From: Catonia carolina
Lineage: Eukaryota; Arthropoda; Insecta; Hemiptera; Achilidae
Reading direction: 5' to 3'
NCBI GenBank assembly: GCA_035578175.1
Contig: JAQMRL010000003.1
Coordinates: 83,091,969 to 83,155,968 of the forward strand
DNA length: 64,000 nucleotides
Shown: positions 44,922 through 55,980 of the stretch, piece after piece
How positions within the stretch are numbered: the stretch's first letter is position 1
Layout: each line of letters starts with the position of its first letter
The notes under the pieces: model-generated
The model's input: the letters and a program-made list of their open reading frames with translations, nothing else
What the model was told of the DNA's origin: nothing
Databases searched by the model: none
Translations under genes and position numbers: made by a program

Positions 44922-46351
44922 ATTTGAGTAAACATTTTTAACGAAATTTTCTGTAACATTTCTTTGTCTAATTTAAAGACCGATAATTTCTGTTCATTTA
45001 TGTGTACGATAAAACTAGCCAATAATTTTTAAGTACGTTTATTCCCAGTACACGAAACTTACCTATTTAACCTGCGAACAAGGTTGTTTATGGTGATGTC
45101 GACCATAAAATAACTACTAAATTTATAACGGCTTGTAGAAGTGAAGAGAAATTTTATGGCAACCTGATGGAGGATAGCTAATTAACTAGAACACATAATT
45201 AAAGAAGAAGGTTAATTAAAATTGTGTTAGAAGGACCAGTAGAAGGTGAAAGGCAATGAGGACCTCAAAGAATAAAGGGCTTACTTCTTCGTTTTTTTTC
45301 TCTTCACGGCATTGGGCATCTGGCCTGTCGCGACATCAAAATATTCTGTTTTTTATTAGAAAGTTGTACTTAAATAAAATAAATTAATCCCAACATTGTA
45401 GAGATCTTCCCAATGTTATTTACCCTTCAAGTCTGTATTCTAGAACCCTTTTTGGAATTCTATCTTCGTTTATTCTTTGAATATCATTCATTTATTGCAA
45501 TAATATTATAATAAATAAAGGTTTACCACGGTTTAAAACGGGGTAAAAGATATCAAGAAATAAAGATGTTGGTGGAAAATAGAATAAGTTCGAGATAACC
45601 TCATGATGAATTTCGAATCGAACGACATTCTGCTCTGTTATTCAGCCCAGCCCGGGTTACAATTCTACAATGGATTGGTGGCTAAAGAAAGTTTTAAATA
45701 TATCGGTACACAAAAATATTCAAGTTAATCCGTAGGAAGTATAAGGTTGTTCCCTATCTCTTCATTTTATTTTTCCTCTCAATGTCTGACTTAAAGCTGT
45801 TTCTAACTCACATACTATAAATATATTTTATTTTTTTATAAATAAATTCATTAATAACTACCAGAGACGGCCAAAGAATGAGTAAGAACGCTTACCATTT
45901 GAGTAGTACTTTCGTGGCTTTACCACACTGTCAGATCACCAGAAATTTAACATTACACTTTTAATTTACATTTATTTTATCAGAGATATAAACCTTTTCA
46001 GTGTCATGACACGAATGTAATAACAGGAGTTCTATGATTGTCGTGAGATACAGAGGAGATTTATATCTTTGATAAAATAAATGTTATTAATGTGTAATTT
46101 TAAGTATTGTGATGAACTGACGATGTGGTACAGCTACGAAAGTACTGCCCAATGGTAAGTGTTCTTGCTTATTCTTTAACAGTTTCTGGTGTTTTTTTTT
46201 TTATTTTTTTATTCTTGTTTGACCAAATTGTATCACTTTAGTCAATTACTTCTTGGGTCTCATTTGAAGTTTTGTTCCCAGTATTCATTCTATTTTATTT
46301 ATAATAATAAAAAATATAGGTATATATTTATTTATTTTAGAAATGTTCCTT
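44922..46351. other. 1.4 kb without a supported gene; possible LINE trace
   Basis: At 45175-45290 the plus strand can be read as R-R-L-I-K-I-V-L-E-G-P-V-E-G-E-R across a frame change, resembling the V-L-E-G-x-V-E-G-x-R-G block that ends one insect LINE family, but the match is short. The rest is AT-rich and empty. Confidence 0.4.
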
Positions 46352-46353
46352 TA

Positions 46354-47314
46354 TACGAGGGCAGTCCAGAAAGTCTGTCACGTTTTGCTATAAAAAAAAC
46401 TAAGTACAAGAAAAAAATTTATTATATACATTTGAAAGTGCAACTAAAATGCTATTTTTCTACATAATCACCAAACAAATGAAGACACTTATCATAGCGG
46501 TGAACTAATTTTGAAATGCCGGCGTCATAAAAGTCTACCGCCTGTGATTTTAACCAGTTAGTCACACCCTCCTGCAGCTCCGCGTCGTCGTCAAAGCGCT
46601 GCGTCGCAAGCCATGTCTTCATTGTCGGGAACAAGTGATAATCGCTGGGCACAAGGTCCGGACTGTAACGATTCGATCGAGTAGTAAGTCACCATCTTCC
46701 TCGTAAGCGTGCAAAAATGACAACGAAGCAGCCAAACGATGATTTTTGTGGGTTTCTGTTAGGAGTTTGGGCACCCATCTTGCACAAAATTTGTGATAAC
46801 CTAATTTTTCTGTAACAATTTCGTGCAATAAACTTTTTGAAATTTGTGGGGAAAAAGCGATAGCTCTCTTATGGTGAATCGACGGTCTTCTCTAATCTTC
46901 TCATTGACTTTATTCACAATGTTATCAGTCACGAGGCTTGGCCGTTCACTTCGTTCTTCCTCGTGAACATTAGTTCGGCCATTTTTGAACTGAATGCACA
47001 AACGCCGAACTCCACTTTCAGTGTAAACATCGTTCCCATAAACTTCACAGATTTGGCGATAAATCTCAATTAGTTTATTGTTTTTAGCCAACAAAAACCG
47101 TATTACCGACCGTACTTCACAACTGGCGGGATTTTGAATTGCGGCACTTATTTTAAATTGTTGCTGAAAAACAACGAAGAGCGACACAGACCTCTCGCTA
47201 GCACGGCTGGATAGCCACTGAACGGAGAAACGCCGCGGCACCAAAATGGCCGCGATAGCTCATCCCTAGCGGCTACAACGCAAAACGTGACAGACTTTCT
47301 GGACTGCCCTCGTA
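46354..47314 (-). mobile_element. mariner element with internal deletion (961 bp)
   Basis: The two ends are perfect 35 bp inverted repeats beginning TACGAGGGCAGTCCAGAAAG (46354-46388 and 47280-47314), flanked by TA at 46352-46353 and 47315-47316. The interior carries a minus-strand mariner transposase from which the catalytic centre is deleted. An intact mariner is about 1.3 kb, so roughly a quarter is missing. Both termini needed for transposition remain, so the copy could have been moved by an enzyme supplied in trans. Confidence 0.95.
46452..47244 (-). pseudogene. mariner transposase, broken
   Basis: Three minus-strand segments follow mariner order. N-terminal (46801-47244): I-Q-N-P-A-S-C-E-V-R-S-V-I-R-F-L, I-Y-R-Q-I-C-E-V-Y-G, S-G-V-R-R-L-C. 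Middle (46619-46828): L-G-Y-H-K-F-C-A-R-W-V-P-K-L-L-T-E, then the end of L-x-D-R-I-V-T. C-terminal (46452-46652): P-S-D-Y-H-L-F, W-L-x-x-Q-R-F-D-D-D, F-Y-D-A-G-I-S-K-L-V-x-R-Y-D-K-C-L. A frameshift lies near 46850. At about 46665 the sequence jumps from D-R-I-V-T to P-D-L-V-P-S-D-Y, removing the stretch that holds the first and second catalytic aspartates; the third (in P-D-L) remains. No activity is possible. Confidence 0.9.
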
Positions 47315-47316
47315 TA

Positions 47317-48577
47317 TGCCAGAATTAGTTATAACTATGGATGAACCCTGAAAATTTTCTATGTAATTTATTACAATCAATTTATAACTAGATAAGATTG
47401 AGCCCTGCTCATCTGAATAATCATAGATTAGCGCTTCTAATCAGTCTGGTCGATCATTTATTTTGTTTGAAGGTGAAAAATCAAAACGCTTATCATCTCA
47501 AGATCAATCTGGCCAAGAGAAAATACAAAATCAATGTTGTACTACAATTTTGATAAAAATAACCAAAACTTCAATTTCCACTTTCTAGCTGTCAAGAAGT
47601 AAATTTTTATCAAAATTCAATGGTACACAATTTAACTGGTACATGTAGCTACGTTTTGATTTGGTTCTATTATAATGTATGGAATAATAATACAAGAGAA
47701 GGTTTATAACTTACACAGTAAAATAGTACTACCTATGTAGTAAAATTATTGTAGACTAGGATACACAAAGAAAATTATAGCTAGACCATTAATCATTTTC
47801 TTTTCCCTCCGTTTGGTTACTAGCCGTCGATTTGGTAGTTACAGCATTCGTATAACGCCTCATCTTATTTCGGTTTCATTTATTTTCTTTTTCTTATTTA
47901 TTTTATTTCTTTCCTTCCTTTGTTCCAAGGTTAATATTATTATATCTTTCATGTACCTGTACACGTTCATACATGTTGTTTATAAGTACAGCCACAGGGT
48001 ATCTAAAAATATAACTCTTGATTTCAAATTGGAAGTAGTTTTTGCTTTTTTTTCATGTAATCTTGAATATCATTGTGTTGTCTTCCCGTATGGAAATACA
48101 GAGGAGGTGAAAATACCACGGTTATTTTGTCACGTATTTTGAGATTAAGAAATACATATTTATTGCAGTTATGATTCGTATATTTAATAATCCTATCCAC
48201 GAAATTGATCCTCGTGTACGTGCAAACGTCTGGGTTTGTTTTATTGTCAGTTAATAGTAAAGGTAAAGGTACTGAAGATTATACGAGATTTATCTCCCCC
48301 CACCCCCAAAAAAAAGAAATTACATATTTATAATTTAACACTTACATTAATTTATCATTAAACTAAAAACCGAAATTTTACAAAATTAGGTATTAGAAAG
48401 ACTAGATTACATTTCAATCGCACACAATGGAACATATTATGTATAAAATACTTAAAATAGACAAGATCTTTTGACAAAATCTATACCATTAGAAACACGA
48501 GAACACATTTCAGTAACATTCTATAGAATGTATTAAATAAACTTCTAAAAATAGACAAGATCAATAAATAAAATCAT
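47317..48577. other. No gene; AT-rich
   Basis: A 109-codon plus frame (47813-48142) is rich in F, S, I and Y, starts at GTG rather than ATG, and shows no domain, so it is likely chance. Nothing else recognised. Confidence 0.5.
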
Positions 48578-48858
48578 TGCCCATAACAGGCAGGTAGAGT
48601 GTTAATTATTTGTCCGTGATCTGCTAGTTCCAGGGCTACAAAAAAATAGTTCTTTTTCTATCCACATAGTCACCCAATTATATGACTGAAGCATTTAAGA
48701 ATGGAAGTGACAGGGGTGTAAAAGACACTAGACAGAGTTATCTCCTCTTAGAGTAGTAATGAATTTCATTATACAGCCAGACCCTGTGGTGAATGAAGTG
48801 AACGTGTCATATGGAAGTTGGAAAGTAGATGCTTTTCAGTGGACCAGGCATGCTGGTA
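48578..48858 (+). repeat. Family A repeat, copy 7 (3' truncated)
   Basis: Starts TGCCCATAACAGGCAGGTAG and keeps the ATG frame, but stops at GGACCAGGCATGCTGGT. This is before the GGAAGGCAA box, the opposite of the usual 5' truncation. The break lies beside a family B fragment, so the 3' part was probably lost in a later rearrangement. Confidence 0.8.
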
Positions 48859-48872
48859 AAAGAAAAAATATT

Positions 48873-49297
48873 CATCATCAGCGAATGATGCAAAATGAAA
48901 GTCAAGTTTGGCTTAAAAATACGGAAAATCACTGATTGACGCTAAACTAGGCCCTGTAGAAGAAATGTTTGAAATAAAAGTTGTAGATTTTATTTTTTTT
49001 CTGTAAGTTTAATCATATAGTCTACCCATTTTTCGAAAAGTACATACCAAGGCCGCAATCTTAAAAAATTCCATTTTTACCAACTTAGCTGAAAAATACA
49101 GAAAATCACTAATTGACGCTACAACTAAGCGTTCTACGACTTACATACACTGTTTTCGTAAAGTGCATATTGAGGTTGCAATCATAATAAACCATTTTTC
49201 CTACGAGAACACAGGCCCCCCCAAAATAAAATTTCAGCACCTTACCCTATCTTGTACTAAAAAAGTGTAGTAAATGAGGCGATGTTTAAAAAAATAA
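48873..49297 (+). mobile_element. Family B element, copy 8 (internal fragment)
   Basis: Matches from AATGATGCAAAATGAAAGTC to AATGAGGCGATGTTTAAAAA. Both ends of the element are missing. The 3' break is 65 bases from the histone-type stem-loop. Confidence 0.65.
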
Positions 49298-49360
49298 AGT
49301 AAAATTTCAGTTAAGTACTGTCACCGAATGGTGACATTAAGTGGCAAGTGGAAACCTTTA

Positions 49361-49395
49361 CTTTTTGGTGGCCCTGAAAAGGGCCACCTTTGTCG
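49361..49395 (-). promoter_or_regulatory. Histone-type mRNA 3' stem-loop
   Basis: On the minus strand ACAAAGGTGGCCCTTTTCAG continues GGCCACCAAAAAG. The core GGCCCT-TTTC-AGGGCC fits the consensus stem GGYYCT, loop TTYN, AGRRCC bound by stem-loop binding protein, with the usual CAAA before and ACC(A) after, and a purine-rich stretch (AAAAAGTAAAGG) downstream where the U7-pairing element is expected. The stem is perfect. Such an element normally follows the stop codon of a replication-dependent histone gene by 20-60 bases. Confidence 0.65.
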
Positions 49396-49399
49396 AATG

Positions 49400-49690
49400 T
49401 CAAATGGCTGTTTTGTCGGATCCGGTGGGCGTAAGGCTCGGTCGAGGGACCGCTGTAGGCATCGCTGCGGCAGCGGGCGATGACGGTCCCGGTCGACGGC
49501 TTACGGTGTCGGGTCGGCGAGCGGAAGCATCATCTTTTCTCTTGCGGGGTCGTCGATGAGTCTTCGTTGGAGTCCGGTAGCCGTGTGCCGATGTAGGAAG
49601 TCTCGTCAATGCTGTAAAGTAGCGTGGAATCGAATCTTTGGGCTCAGTGGAGCGCTCTTTATATAGTCGCCAAGAGCACTGTGGTTGTGG
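49400..49690 (-). pseudogene. GC-rich transcription-unit-like segment upstream of the stem-loop
   Basis: A minus-strand TATATAA (49658-49665) lies about 270 bases before the stem-loop, a plausible promoter-to-3'-end distance for a very short histone-type unit. One minus frame is open from about 49762 to a TGA at 49400-49402, 20 bases before the stem; it is rich in R, P, S, T and A (for example R-R-P-R-K-R-K) but has no ATG until 49500 and matches no core histone. It could be the remains of a histone H1-like gene, a histone gene whose coding part has been replaced, or GC-rich chance. The composition differs sharply from the AT-rich surroundings. Confidence 0.35.
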
Positions 49691-51063
49691 GCGGTTATTG
49701 TCTCGGCTTTGGCGACAAAGGCCTCTGTCGGTACGCCGCCACAGGCCTATACCTTTTACAACTTATACCTTTTGCAACTTCTGGCGGTTCCCTCTGTCGC
49801 TAAGTCGGAAGCTTTGATAGCCGGCAGCACAGTACCTAATCAAAGGTATCGACGGTGACAGTAGTTTTCCAAGATAAATCTTGTCAATAGTTCCTCATGT
49901 TTAGGTTTTTATATGTTAAAAACTTTCCGATTTCAAATTATTGGAAATCTACAAGAGCGATTTGTTTTTGAGTTACCCAGTACAGGGTGGTATGATGTTC
50001 TGATGTTCTATTATAGATCACATACGAGAATGGTAGTGATTTGAGTATGAAAGAGTTGAGAAGCAGTAAACAGAAGAAGAGATGGGCTGGGAATGTGATG
50101 TAGTTATTGGTTGAGAAGGCGTAGTTAAGGTAGTAAAGCGGCAGTGTTTTTTGTCGGTCGGCAGAAGGCGGCTGGTTTTTTTTATACTCGTAGACTTAGT
50201 TCTTCTACTATGAGGGTTAGTGGGGATGAGAATCAATTAGTTTACGATTACTGTATCTTTTTTATCGTTGTTCTGCTTCTTTGTGCTTCTTTCTTATTCC
50301 CTTTCTTACCTTTTTATTCAAACACAATCGGGTAGTTGTGTGAGCCTTTTAACTTCTTTCACCGACCACGTTATGTGATTTAACTACATTTATTATAGTT
50401 GGATTTTTTTAAATTAATTTATCGTACAAAAATCATTCAATAATCTTTACAAGTTTATAGCAAGTAAATCTTCATAAGATACAATTCTCTGAAGTTAAGA
50501 AATTAATTTTCTTCGTACAATATTTATTTGTATTTGAACTGTTGTTCAAGTTAGTGATGTTTGATTCTTAAAATTGTATTTTTGTATTATATTCTGTTTA
50601 TGTTTAATGAAAATTCATCTAAAATCTGAAAAGCAATCTAGTTTTGAATAATATAACTTTTGAACAGGTGTACGATTCATTCATTTATTTGGGTTGTGAT
50701 GTATGTAATGTGCAATCTCTAGATGCTGAAATTAGGTGTTTTAAGTAGTTACCTATGAAAACAGTTTTAAAGTTTATCACATATATTATTGGTTCTGCCT
50801 GCGCCAGTTGTATTGTATGATTCAAATTATTGTTAGAGCCTGATTTCTTAGCAGATGTCAAGAGTCTACTGCTGACTTTAAATTATTAACCTTCTATATG
50901 GTCGTCCATTCTTTGCCACACAACTGCCGTCATTTTGCCTGTCAGGCAAGGCAGCTGAAAAAAGCTGTAATTGAAAAAACCTATAATCTCTGTAGTTTTT
51001 GTTTTTGTTTTACTTTTGTAGTTATGTTCTGTAAAAATATTTTATAAAAACATAAAATAAATT
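49691..51063. other. No supported gene
   Basis: The first 170 bases remain GC-richer and would be the upstream region of the histone-like unit. At 50080-50100 AAGAGATGGGCTGGGAATGTGATG resembles a decayed LINE R-W-A-G-H-V-M block, not enough to call. The rest is AT-rich and empty. Confidence 0.45.
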
Positions 51064-51130
51064 ACCGTAAAACCTCGATCAACCGTCGTTCTTTTAACCG
51101 TCACTTTCTGCTAACCGTCAGTGCCCCAAA
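51064..51130 (+). mobile_element. pogo/Tigger-like terminal fragment
   Basis: GTAAAACCTCGATCAACCGTCG followed by two more copies of AACCGTC (TTTTAACCGTCAC, GCTAACCGTCAGTGCC) mirrors the plan of Tigger-like termini: a CAGTAAAACCTCG-type start and repeated short blocks. The expected partner end is not found; a family B copy begins at 51213, so the element is truncated there. Confidence 0.5.
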
Positions 51131-51212
51131 AATTTGTTTATTACCTTACAATACAGTACCTATTTTGTGAAGCGCAAGTTTCATGGACGCAAATACGGAA
51201 CATTGCCGCACA

Positions 51213-51746
51213 GAACCTGTGCTCTCGTAGAAAAAAATGTTTTTTTTTTTTAAGATTGCGGCCTTAATATGCATTTTTGGGCAAAAGTTTATAATATAAT
51301 CAAAAATGTAGACAATTTTAAAAACCTACAAATTTTGTTTCAAACATTTCTTTGTATAACGCTTAGTTTAGCGGTAATTAGTGGTTTTCTATTTATTTTC
51401 ATGAAAATCTGTAGAAAAATGGATTTTTTAAGATTTCGGCCGTAGTGCATTTAAAGACAAAAGTGTAGTAGACCTATATAATACAATTTATGGGAAATTA
51501 AAATTTTATTTTACAACTTTTATTTTAAGCATTTTTCTTTACATAGCCTAGTTTAGCGTAAAAGAGTGATTAACCGTATTATTAAGCCAAACTGAGGTTA
51601 GTTTTCATTTTGAATCATTCAGTCATGATTAAAGTTAGGTTATGTTGTTTAAGGTTAGTTTTTTATTTATTTCTAATGGTAGGTTATATTGTTCATTATT
51701 TGCATTGGTAAGAGAAAGTCGTGTGAGTATTTCACACCAGATTTTT
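51213..51746 (-). mobile_element. Family B element, copy 9 (5' two-thirds, inverted)
   Basis: Runs from GTGCTCTCGTAGAAAAAAAT to TATTTCACACCAGATTTTTC. A TAGGTCTAC insertion at 51468-51476 separates sequence that is contiguous in other copies. Confidence 0.75.
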
Positions 51747-51843
51747 CATTTTACATTGTTTACTACTCATGATTAAAAATAAGTTGTGTTTTTCATTATT
51801 TAAATTGCGAGATTAATTCGAGTGAGCGGTTCATACTTGATTT
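51747..51843 (-). mobile_element. Extra family B 5' end in tandem with copy 9
   Basis: A second inverted 5' end (ACTCATGATTAAAAATAAGT ... GAGTGAGCGGTTCATACTTG) follows copy 9 directly, head to tail. Such tandem partial dimers are common among rolling-circle elements. Confidence 0.55.
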
Positions 51844-52313
51844 TATTTTTAATAGAAATCTATTGATTCATAATATCCTTCCTATCGATTTAGTGAAATG
51901 TTGCGTTGTATTCTTATTATTACCGTATCTCCAACCTTCATTACTGCTAATATAAGTTACAAATGAGATTTACGCAACTTTTAAAGTGCATACATTTGCA
52001 ATTTGTTTATAATGATAATCATAATAACAGCATACTTAAGTACGTACTTATTCTCTTCATTATAACAATTTATGACTCGTTTCAAAATACTAATTCATAA
52101 ATTAAGTCCACTTAATATCGGGTTGATTACTTCATAAATATTAATACTACTATTGATTTATGAAACAATAAAATTTAAATTTAAAAATAATACACACGTC
52201 ATGGCTGTACCAGTTATATTCATAGGCTACTGCTCTTTTACTGTTGTAATAAAAGTACGTCCTATGGGCTATTCATTTTACTAAGATTTAATACGACAAG
52301 ATATCCAAATATT
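51844..52313. other. No gene; AT-rich
   Basis: Nothing recognised. Confidence 0.5.
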
Positions 52314-53246
52314 AAAAATCTGGCGTGAAACACTCACACGACTTTCTCTTCATTTCATCACCAATGTAAATAATGAAAAATTACTACCTAAAATTAGCAA
52401 TGAAACTTTATAAACAAAAAATTAACCTCAAAAAACATAACCTAATTTTAATCATGAGTGAATGATGCAAAATGAAAATCAACCTTAGTTTGGCTTAATA
52501 ATACGGAAAATCACTCTTTGACGCTAAACTAGGCTCTGTAGAGAAAAATGCTTAAAAGTTGTAGATCTTTTAATTTTCTACAAATTTTATTATATACACT
52601 TTTGTCAAAAAATACATACTAAGGCCGAAGTCTTAAAAAATTAATTTGTTTTTAAAGATTTTCATGGAAAAAAACGGAAAATCACAAATTACCGCTAAAT
52701 TAAGCGTTATACAAAAACAATGTGTGAAATAAAAGTTGTAGATTTTTAAATTGTCTACTACTTTTATTGTATAGCCTACACATTTGCGCTAAAATGCATG
52801 TTAAGCATCGTAAAAAAACCATTTTTTTCTACGAGAGCACAGCCCCTAAAGAATTTCAACAGACATGGCGCCTACCCTATCTTGTAGAGTATAAAAAATT
52901 TAGTAAATGAGGCGAGTTTAAAAAATCCAAGTAGTTGTTTTTGAGAAAATTGCAAAAAGTTATAAATGACACGAATCAACTACTACTTCCGGTTGACCGA
53001 TTTTGATGAAAATGTTCGTGTCGGTTCGTCTAGTGGTATCTAATTTAAGTTTCAAGTTTCAACTTCGTATGATGTTCCGTTCTTGAGATATTCTGCTCAC
53101 ACACAGACCAATCGCTAAAAACATGTTTATTTTTTGGTTCAAGGGATCTGAAAACCTGTATATCAGGTGAAAACTCGATTTAGAAAAATCGACATGAAAA
53201 CAATAATACTTCCCTTCCCTATATATTTATATAGGGCAAAAGTAAG
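52314..53246 (+). mobile_element. Family B element, copy 10 (full length)
   Basis: Runs from AAAAATCTGGCGTGAAACAC to ATAGGGCAAAAGTAAGTA. It differs by a 7-base insertion (CATTTCA) in the 5' subterminal inverted repeat and by loss of the CA repeat (only CACACACAG remains). Confidence 0.85.
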
Positions 53247-53538
53247 TATAAAATAGGCGTGAATTACTAAATTTAGAGAATATCTGATTAGTCAAATCGT
53301 GTTTTTTTTTAATTTTCCAGGTTGTATCAGTGAAGATCTAGGGCAGTATCCCTAGAAATTAAAATAAAGAACCGTTTCGTTTATTCGAATTATACTTGAA
53401 TTACCATTAAATGGGTATACTGGAAATTCTAAAGACGCTAACAGCCATTTTTTTCGAAAATGAGTTTTGTAACATCTATATGAGCTATAAAGCAACGCCA
53501 TTGTATTGGTACAAGAGTTTACATTAGTAGCCTAAATG
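53247..53538. other. No gene; AT-rich
   Basis: Nothing recognised before the splice-like site at 53540. Confidence 0.5.
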
Positions 53539-53539
53539 T

Positions 53540-53565
53540 GTTTTTTTTTTGCCGACAGGTAAGAG
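53540..53565 (+). promoter_or_regulatory. Candidate recursive splice site 2
   Basis: A ten-T tract, GCCGACAG, then GTAAGAG, junction 53558/53559. The acceptor is weaker than site 1 because purines interrupt the tract near the AG; the donor is strong. Confidence 0.35.
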
Positions 53566-53688
53566 TAGTGTAAATGCGACATGTAAAAATAAAATGTTTT
53601 TTTCTTGAATCTTGAAACGAAAAAAACATTTTTGGTTGTTAGCTCCTTCAAAATTTTCAGTTCTTATTAGCTATCTATTGCCCATAAC

Positions 53689-54076
53689 GGGCAGGTAGAG
53701 TGTTAAATTAATTGCACTTAACCTGTTGGTTCCAGGGCTATAAAAAAATAGTTCTGTTTCTTATCATATAGTCAGCTAATTATATGACTGAACTATTTAA
53801 GAACAGAAGCGGTAGAGGTGTTAAAGACACTAGTTAGAATTATCTCCTCTGAGAGTAATGAATTTCACTATACAGCCAGACCCTGTGGTGTATAAAGTGA
53901 AGGTGTCATTTGCAGAGTGGAAACTGGGTAATTTTCGGAGGGCCCGGCATGCTGATAAGCATACTCTTTCAACTCAGTGAGGAAGGCAACAGTAAACCAC
54001 CTCACTCCTCGTTTTTTACTTAGTAAAACCTCTAGAGGTTCAAACCAGCCTTTCGGCTGTTGAACTAAACAACAAC
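53689..54076 (+). repeat. Family A repeat, copy 8 (full length)
   Basis: Runs from TGCCCATAACGGGCAGGTAG to GAACTAAACAACAACA. It has an intact GGAAGGCAACAGTAAACCAC box (53980). The ATG frame is broken by a one-base insertion at CATACTCTTTCAACTC (about 53963). Confidence 0.85.
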
Positions 54077-54763
54077 ATAGCTATCTAGTCTGTTTTGTAA
54101 AATATTTATTAATTTATATATTTTTTTCACAAAATATAGCGTATAAAATTGAATTTATTTAAATTTGAATAATAATACAGCATAATGTCAAACAGTAGTG
54201 ATTTAATAATGCTTCCTAAATTTCAAGGGGCTTTACCTTGTTTGAAAATATTAAATGATAATAATACTGTAGAAAGCAAACCGGAGTGAGACCGAACCAA
54301 CTTCAACCGTAAAGATTAATACGAGCTTAACTAGAAGGCGGGTTTCCCTTGACCTCGATACAACATTGTTACTACAGCAGGACCTACGAATGGTTTTAAA
54401 CAGGGCAACAATCATGACTTCGCGAAATACAACACATTATACCGTACTTTTAATGCTTTTATAAGTATATTATATTTTATGTAAGTACAAAATGAACCCA
54501 GGTACGAATTATAAGTCACCTTTTTATTACTGTGTTACATGAACCGAAAAAGTAAAACAAGATATGATTCAATTTAAAAAAGTTGTTGTAGCTGTAAATG
54601 AAGAACTGTTTTAACTGTAATTTTTCATGAGTGATTTTTCGTTTACACGCAATTGTTATATCTGTGTGCAACGGAGATATATATAAGTTTATTAAATTAG
54701 GTTTGGTGAAAAAAATAGAGGAAGTTTTTTGTTCAGTAGTACTGATTTTTTTTTAAATTAATT
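54077..54763. other. No gene; AT-rich
   Basis: Nothing recognised. Confidence 0.5.
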
Positions 54764-54944
54764 TATTTAACGTCGCATCAACTACAACGGTCATTAGCGA
54801 CGACGTTGGGATGTAACTATTGTACAATGAAGGATGAAATGATTTTTTTGTAACGTATGAAAATATGCCGTGCCTGAGTGGGATTCGAACCCAGGACCGC
54901 ATGGTGAGAGGCGAGCACGTCACCAACTGCGCCAATGCGGCCGG
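54764..54944 (-). repeat. tRNA-derived SINE, family D, full copy (inverted)
   Basis: On the minus strand the head has box A (GCGCAGTTGGTGACGTGC) and a perfect box B (GGTTCGAATCCCAC) closed by GGTCCTG/CAGGCAC, followed by the family D body. It is better preserved than the copy at 24862. The 64-codon minus frame here is a translation of the SINE. Confidence 0.85.
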
Positions 54945-55388
54945 CATAGCAACGTGTACTGACGTTTATTGTATAATTATATATTACTGTAATATCTTTA
55001 CAGAAGAAAGCATATTTGATTACATTTTGTAAAATTAGTTAAAAATGTATAGCCATAGTAAAAACTAAAAATAAATAATTAGTCACAATTTTATATGGTT
55101 TTCGTATTCTTTTTACGGCTGTTCTGCAATTAACTATTTTGGTTTCTTAAGCATGTACTCGTATAGTTTCTCATGTTAACACCTAATATCTTAATGGTTT
55201 TTAACACTCTTTGAAAAACCGATTTTGGGGTTTTTATGTATTGTAAATATATAATAAAAACCTTTATTTAGCATAGTGTAGGTTTATTGGCAAACGTCCA
55301 TTTTTCTTTATTATTAATATTGGATATGATGTCTCGGGCTTGTGCATTGGTAAATAAATTACATAAAGTGGTAATGAAAACGAAAGAA
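54945..55388. other. No gene; AT-rich
   Basis: Nothing recognised. Confidence 0.5.
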
Positions 55389-55464
55389 TGACCAAATCTT
55401 ACTGGGAATTGAACTCGGGCCTTTTGGCGTAGAAGCCAAGTGCGCCAACTCCTACAGGCCCGTT
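55389..55464 (-). repeat. tRNA-like sequence, third head type
   Basis: The minus strand reads GGGCCTGTAGGAGTTGGCGC as 5' arm and box A, and GAGTTCAATTCCCAG as box B, with a plausible anticodon-arm segment between. The acceptor stem does not close, so a SINE head is more likely than a tRNA gene. No other copy is in the window. Confidence 0.55.
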
Positions 55465-55783
55465 TATAATGTACTTAATTACTTAATTAATAACTTTTAC
55501 TAATTACTACTAACTTAACATTACTTAATTACTTGGTACTAAATTTACAGTTTCTATGTAGGCCTACCTAATTTAACTTAATTATAAAAATGTAAGAAAT
55601 GTTTATCTCTCTATCTAACTTTAATTAATATATTTATAGTTGAAAAAATCTCAAAATAAATATAAAAACACTCAAAAACTGAACATGCAGCAGAAATACG
55701 GTTCTTGAGAAGAGTTCATGAGTGTATTTTGATAGATCACGTTAGGAATGTGGAAATCCGGACCAATTGAAATGGCTCCTCTC
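55465..55783. other. No gene; AT-rich
   Basis: Contains one TAGGCCTA (55559). Nothing else. Confidence 0.5.
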
Positions 55784-55980
55784 TTTTAGAAACAGTGGAA
55801 AAATTCAGAGACAAATGGAAGGAACATTTGATAGGAATGAGTGAGGATAGTTAGACAAAGCTAGCATTAAATTACGTTCCTGATGGAGGAAGAGATGTGT
55901 GTAGGCCGCGAAAAATGGAGAAAGTAGTCAGAACAGGTCGGAAGGACTAATCTATAACAGGAAGATGAAGAAGATGATCA
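55784..55980 (+). pseudogene. Non-LTR retrotransposon ORF2 3' end (relic)
   Basis: One plus frame, interrupted by a single TAG, reads E-K-F-R-D-K-W-K-E-H-L, L-A-L-N-Y-V-P-D-G-G-R-D-V-C-R-P-R-K, ending in a GAAGATGAAGAAGATG tail. This is the same Y-x-P-x-G-R-R-D-x-G-R-P-R-K-R-W ending as at 2014, from a different copy and probably a different family. Confidence 0.65.

Noticed and set aside
47813..48142. 109-codon plus-strand frame
   Set aside because: Starts at GTG, low-complexity hydrophobic run, no recognisable family.
54862..54944. A functional tRNA gene on the minus strand
   Set aside because: The head is the best preserved in the window but is followed by the family D SINE body with a second copy at 24862, so it is a retroposon.
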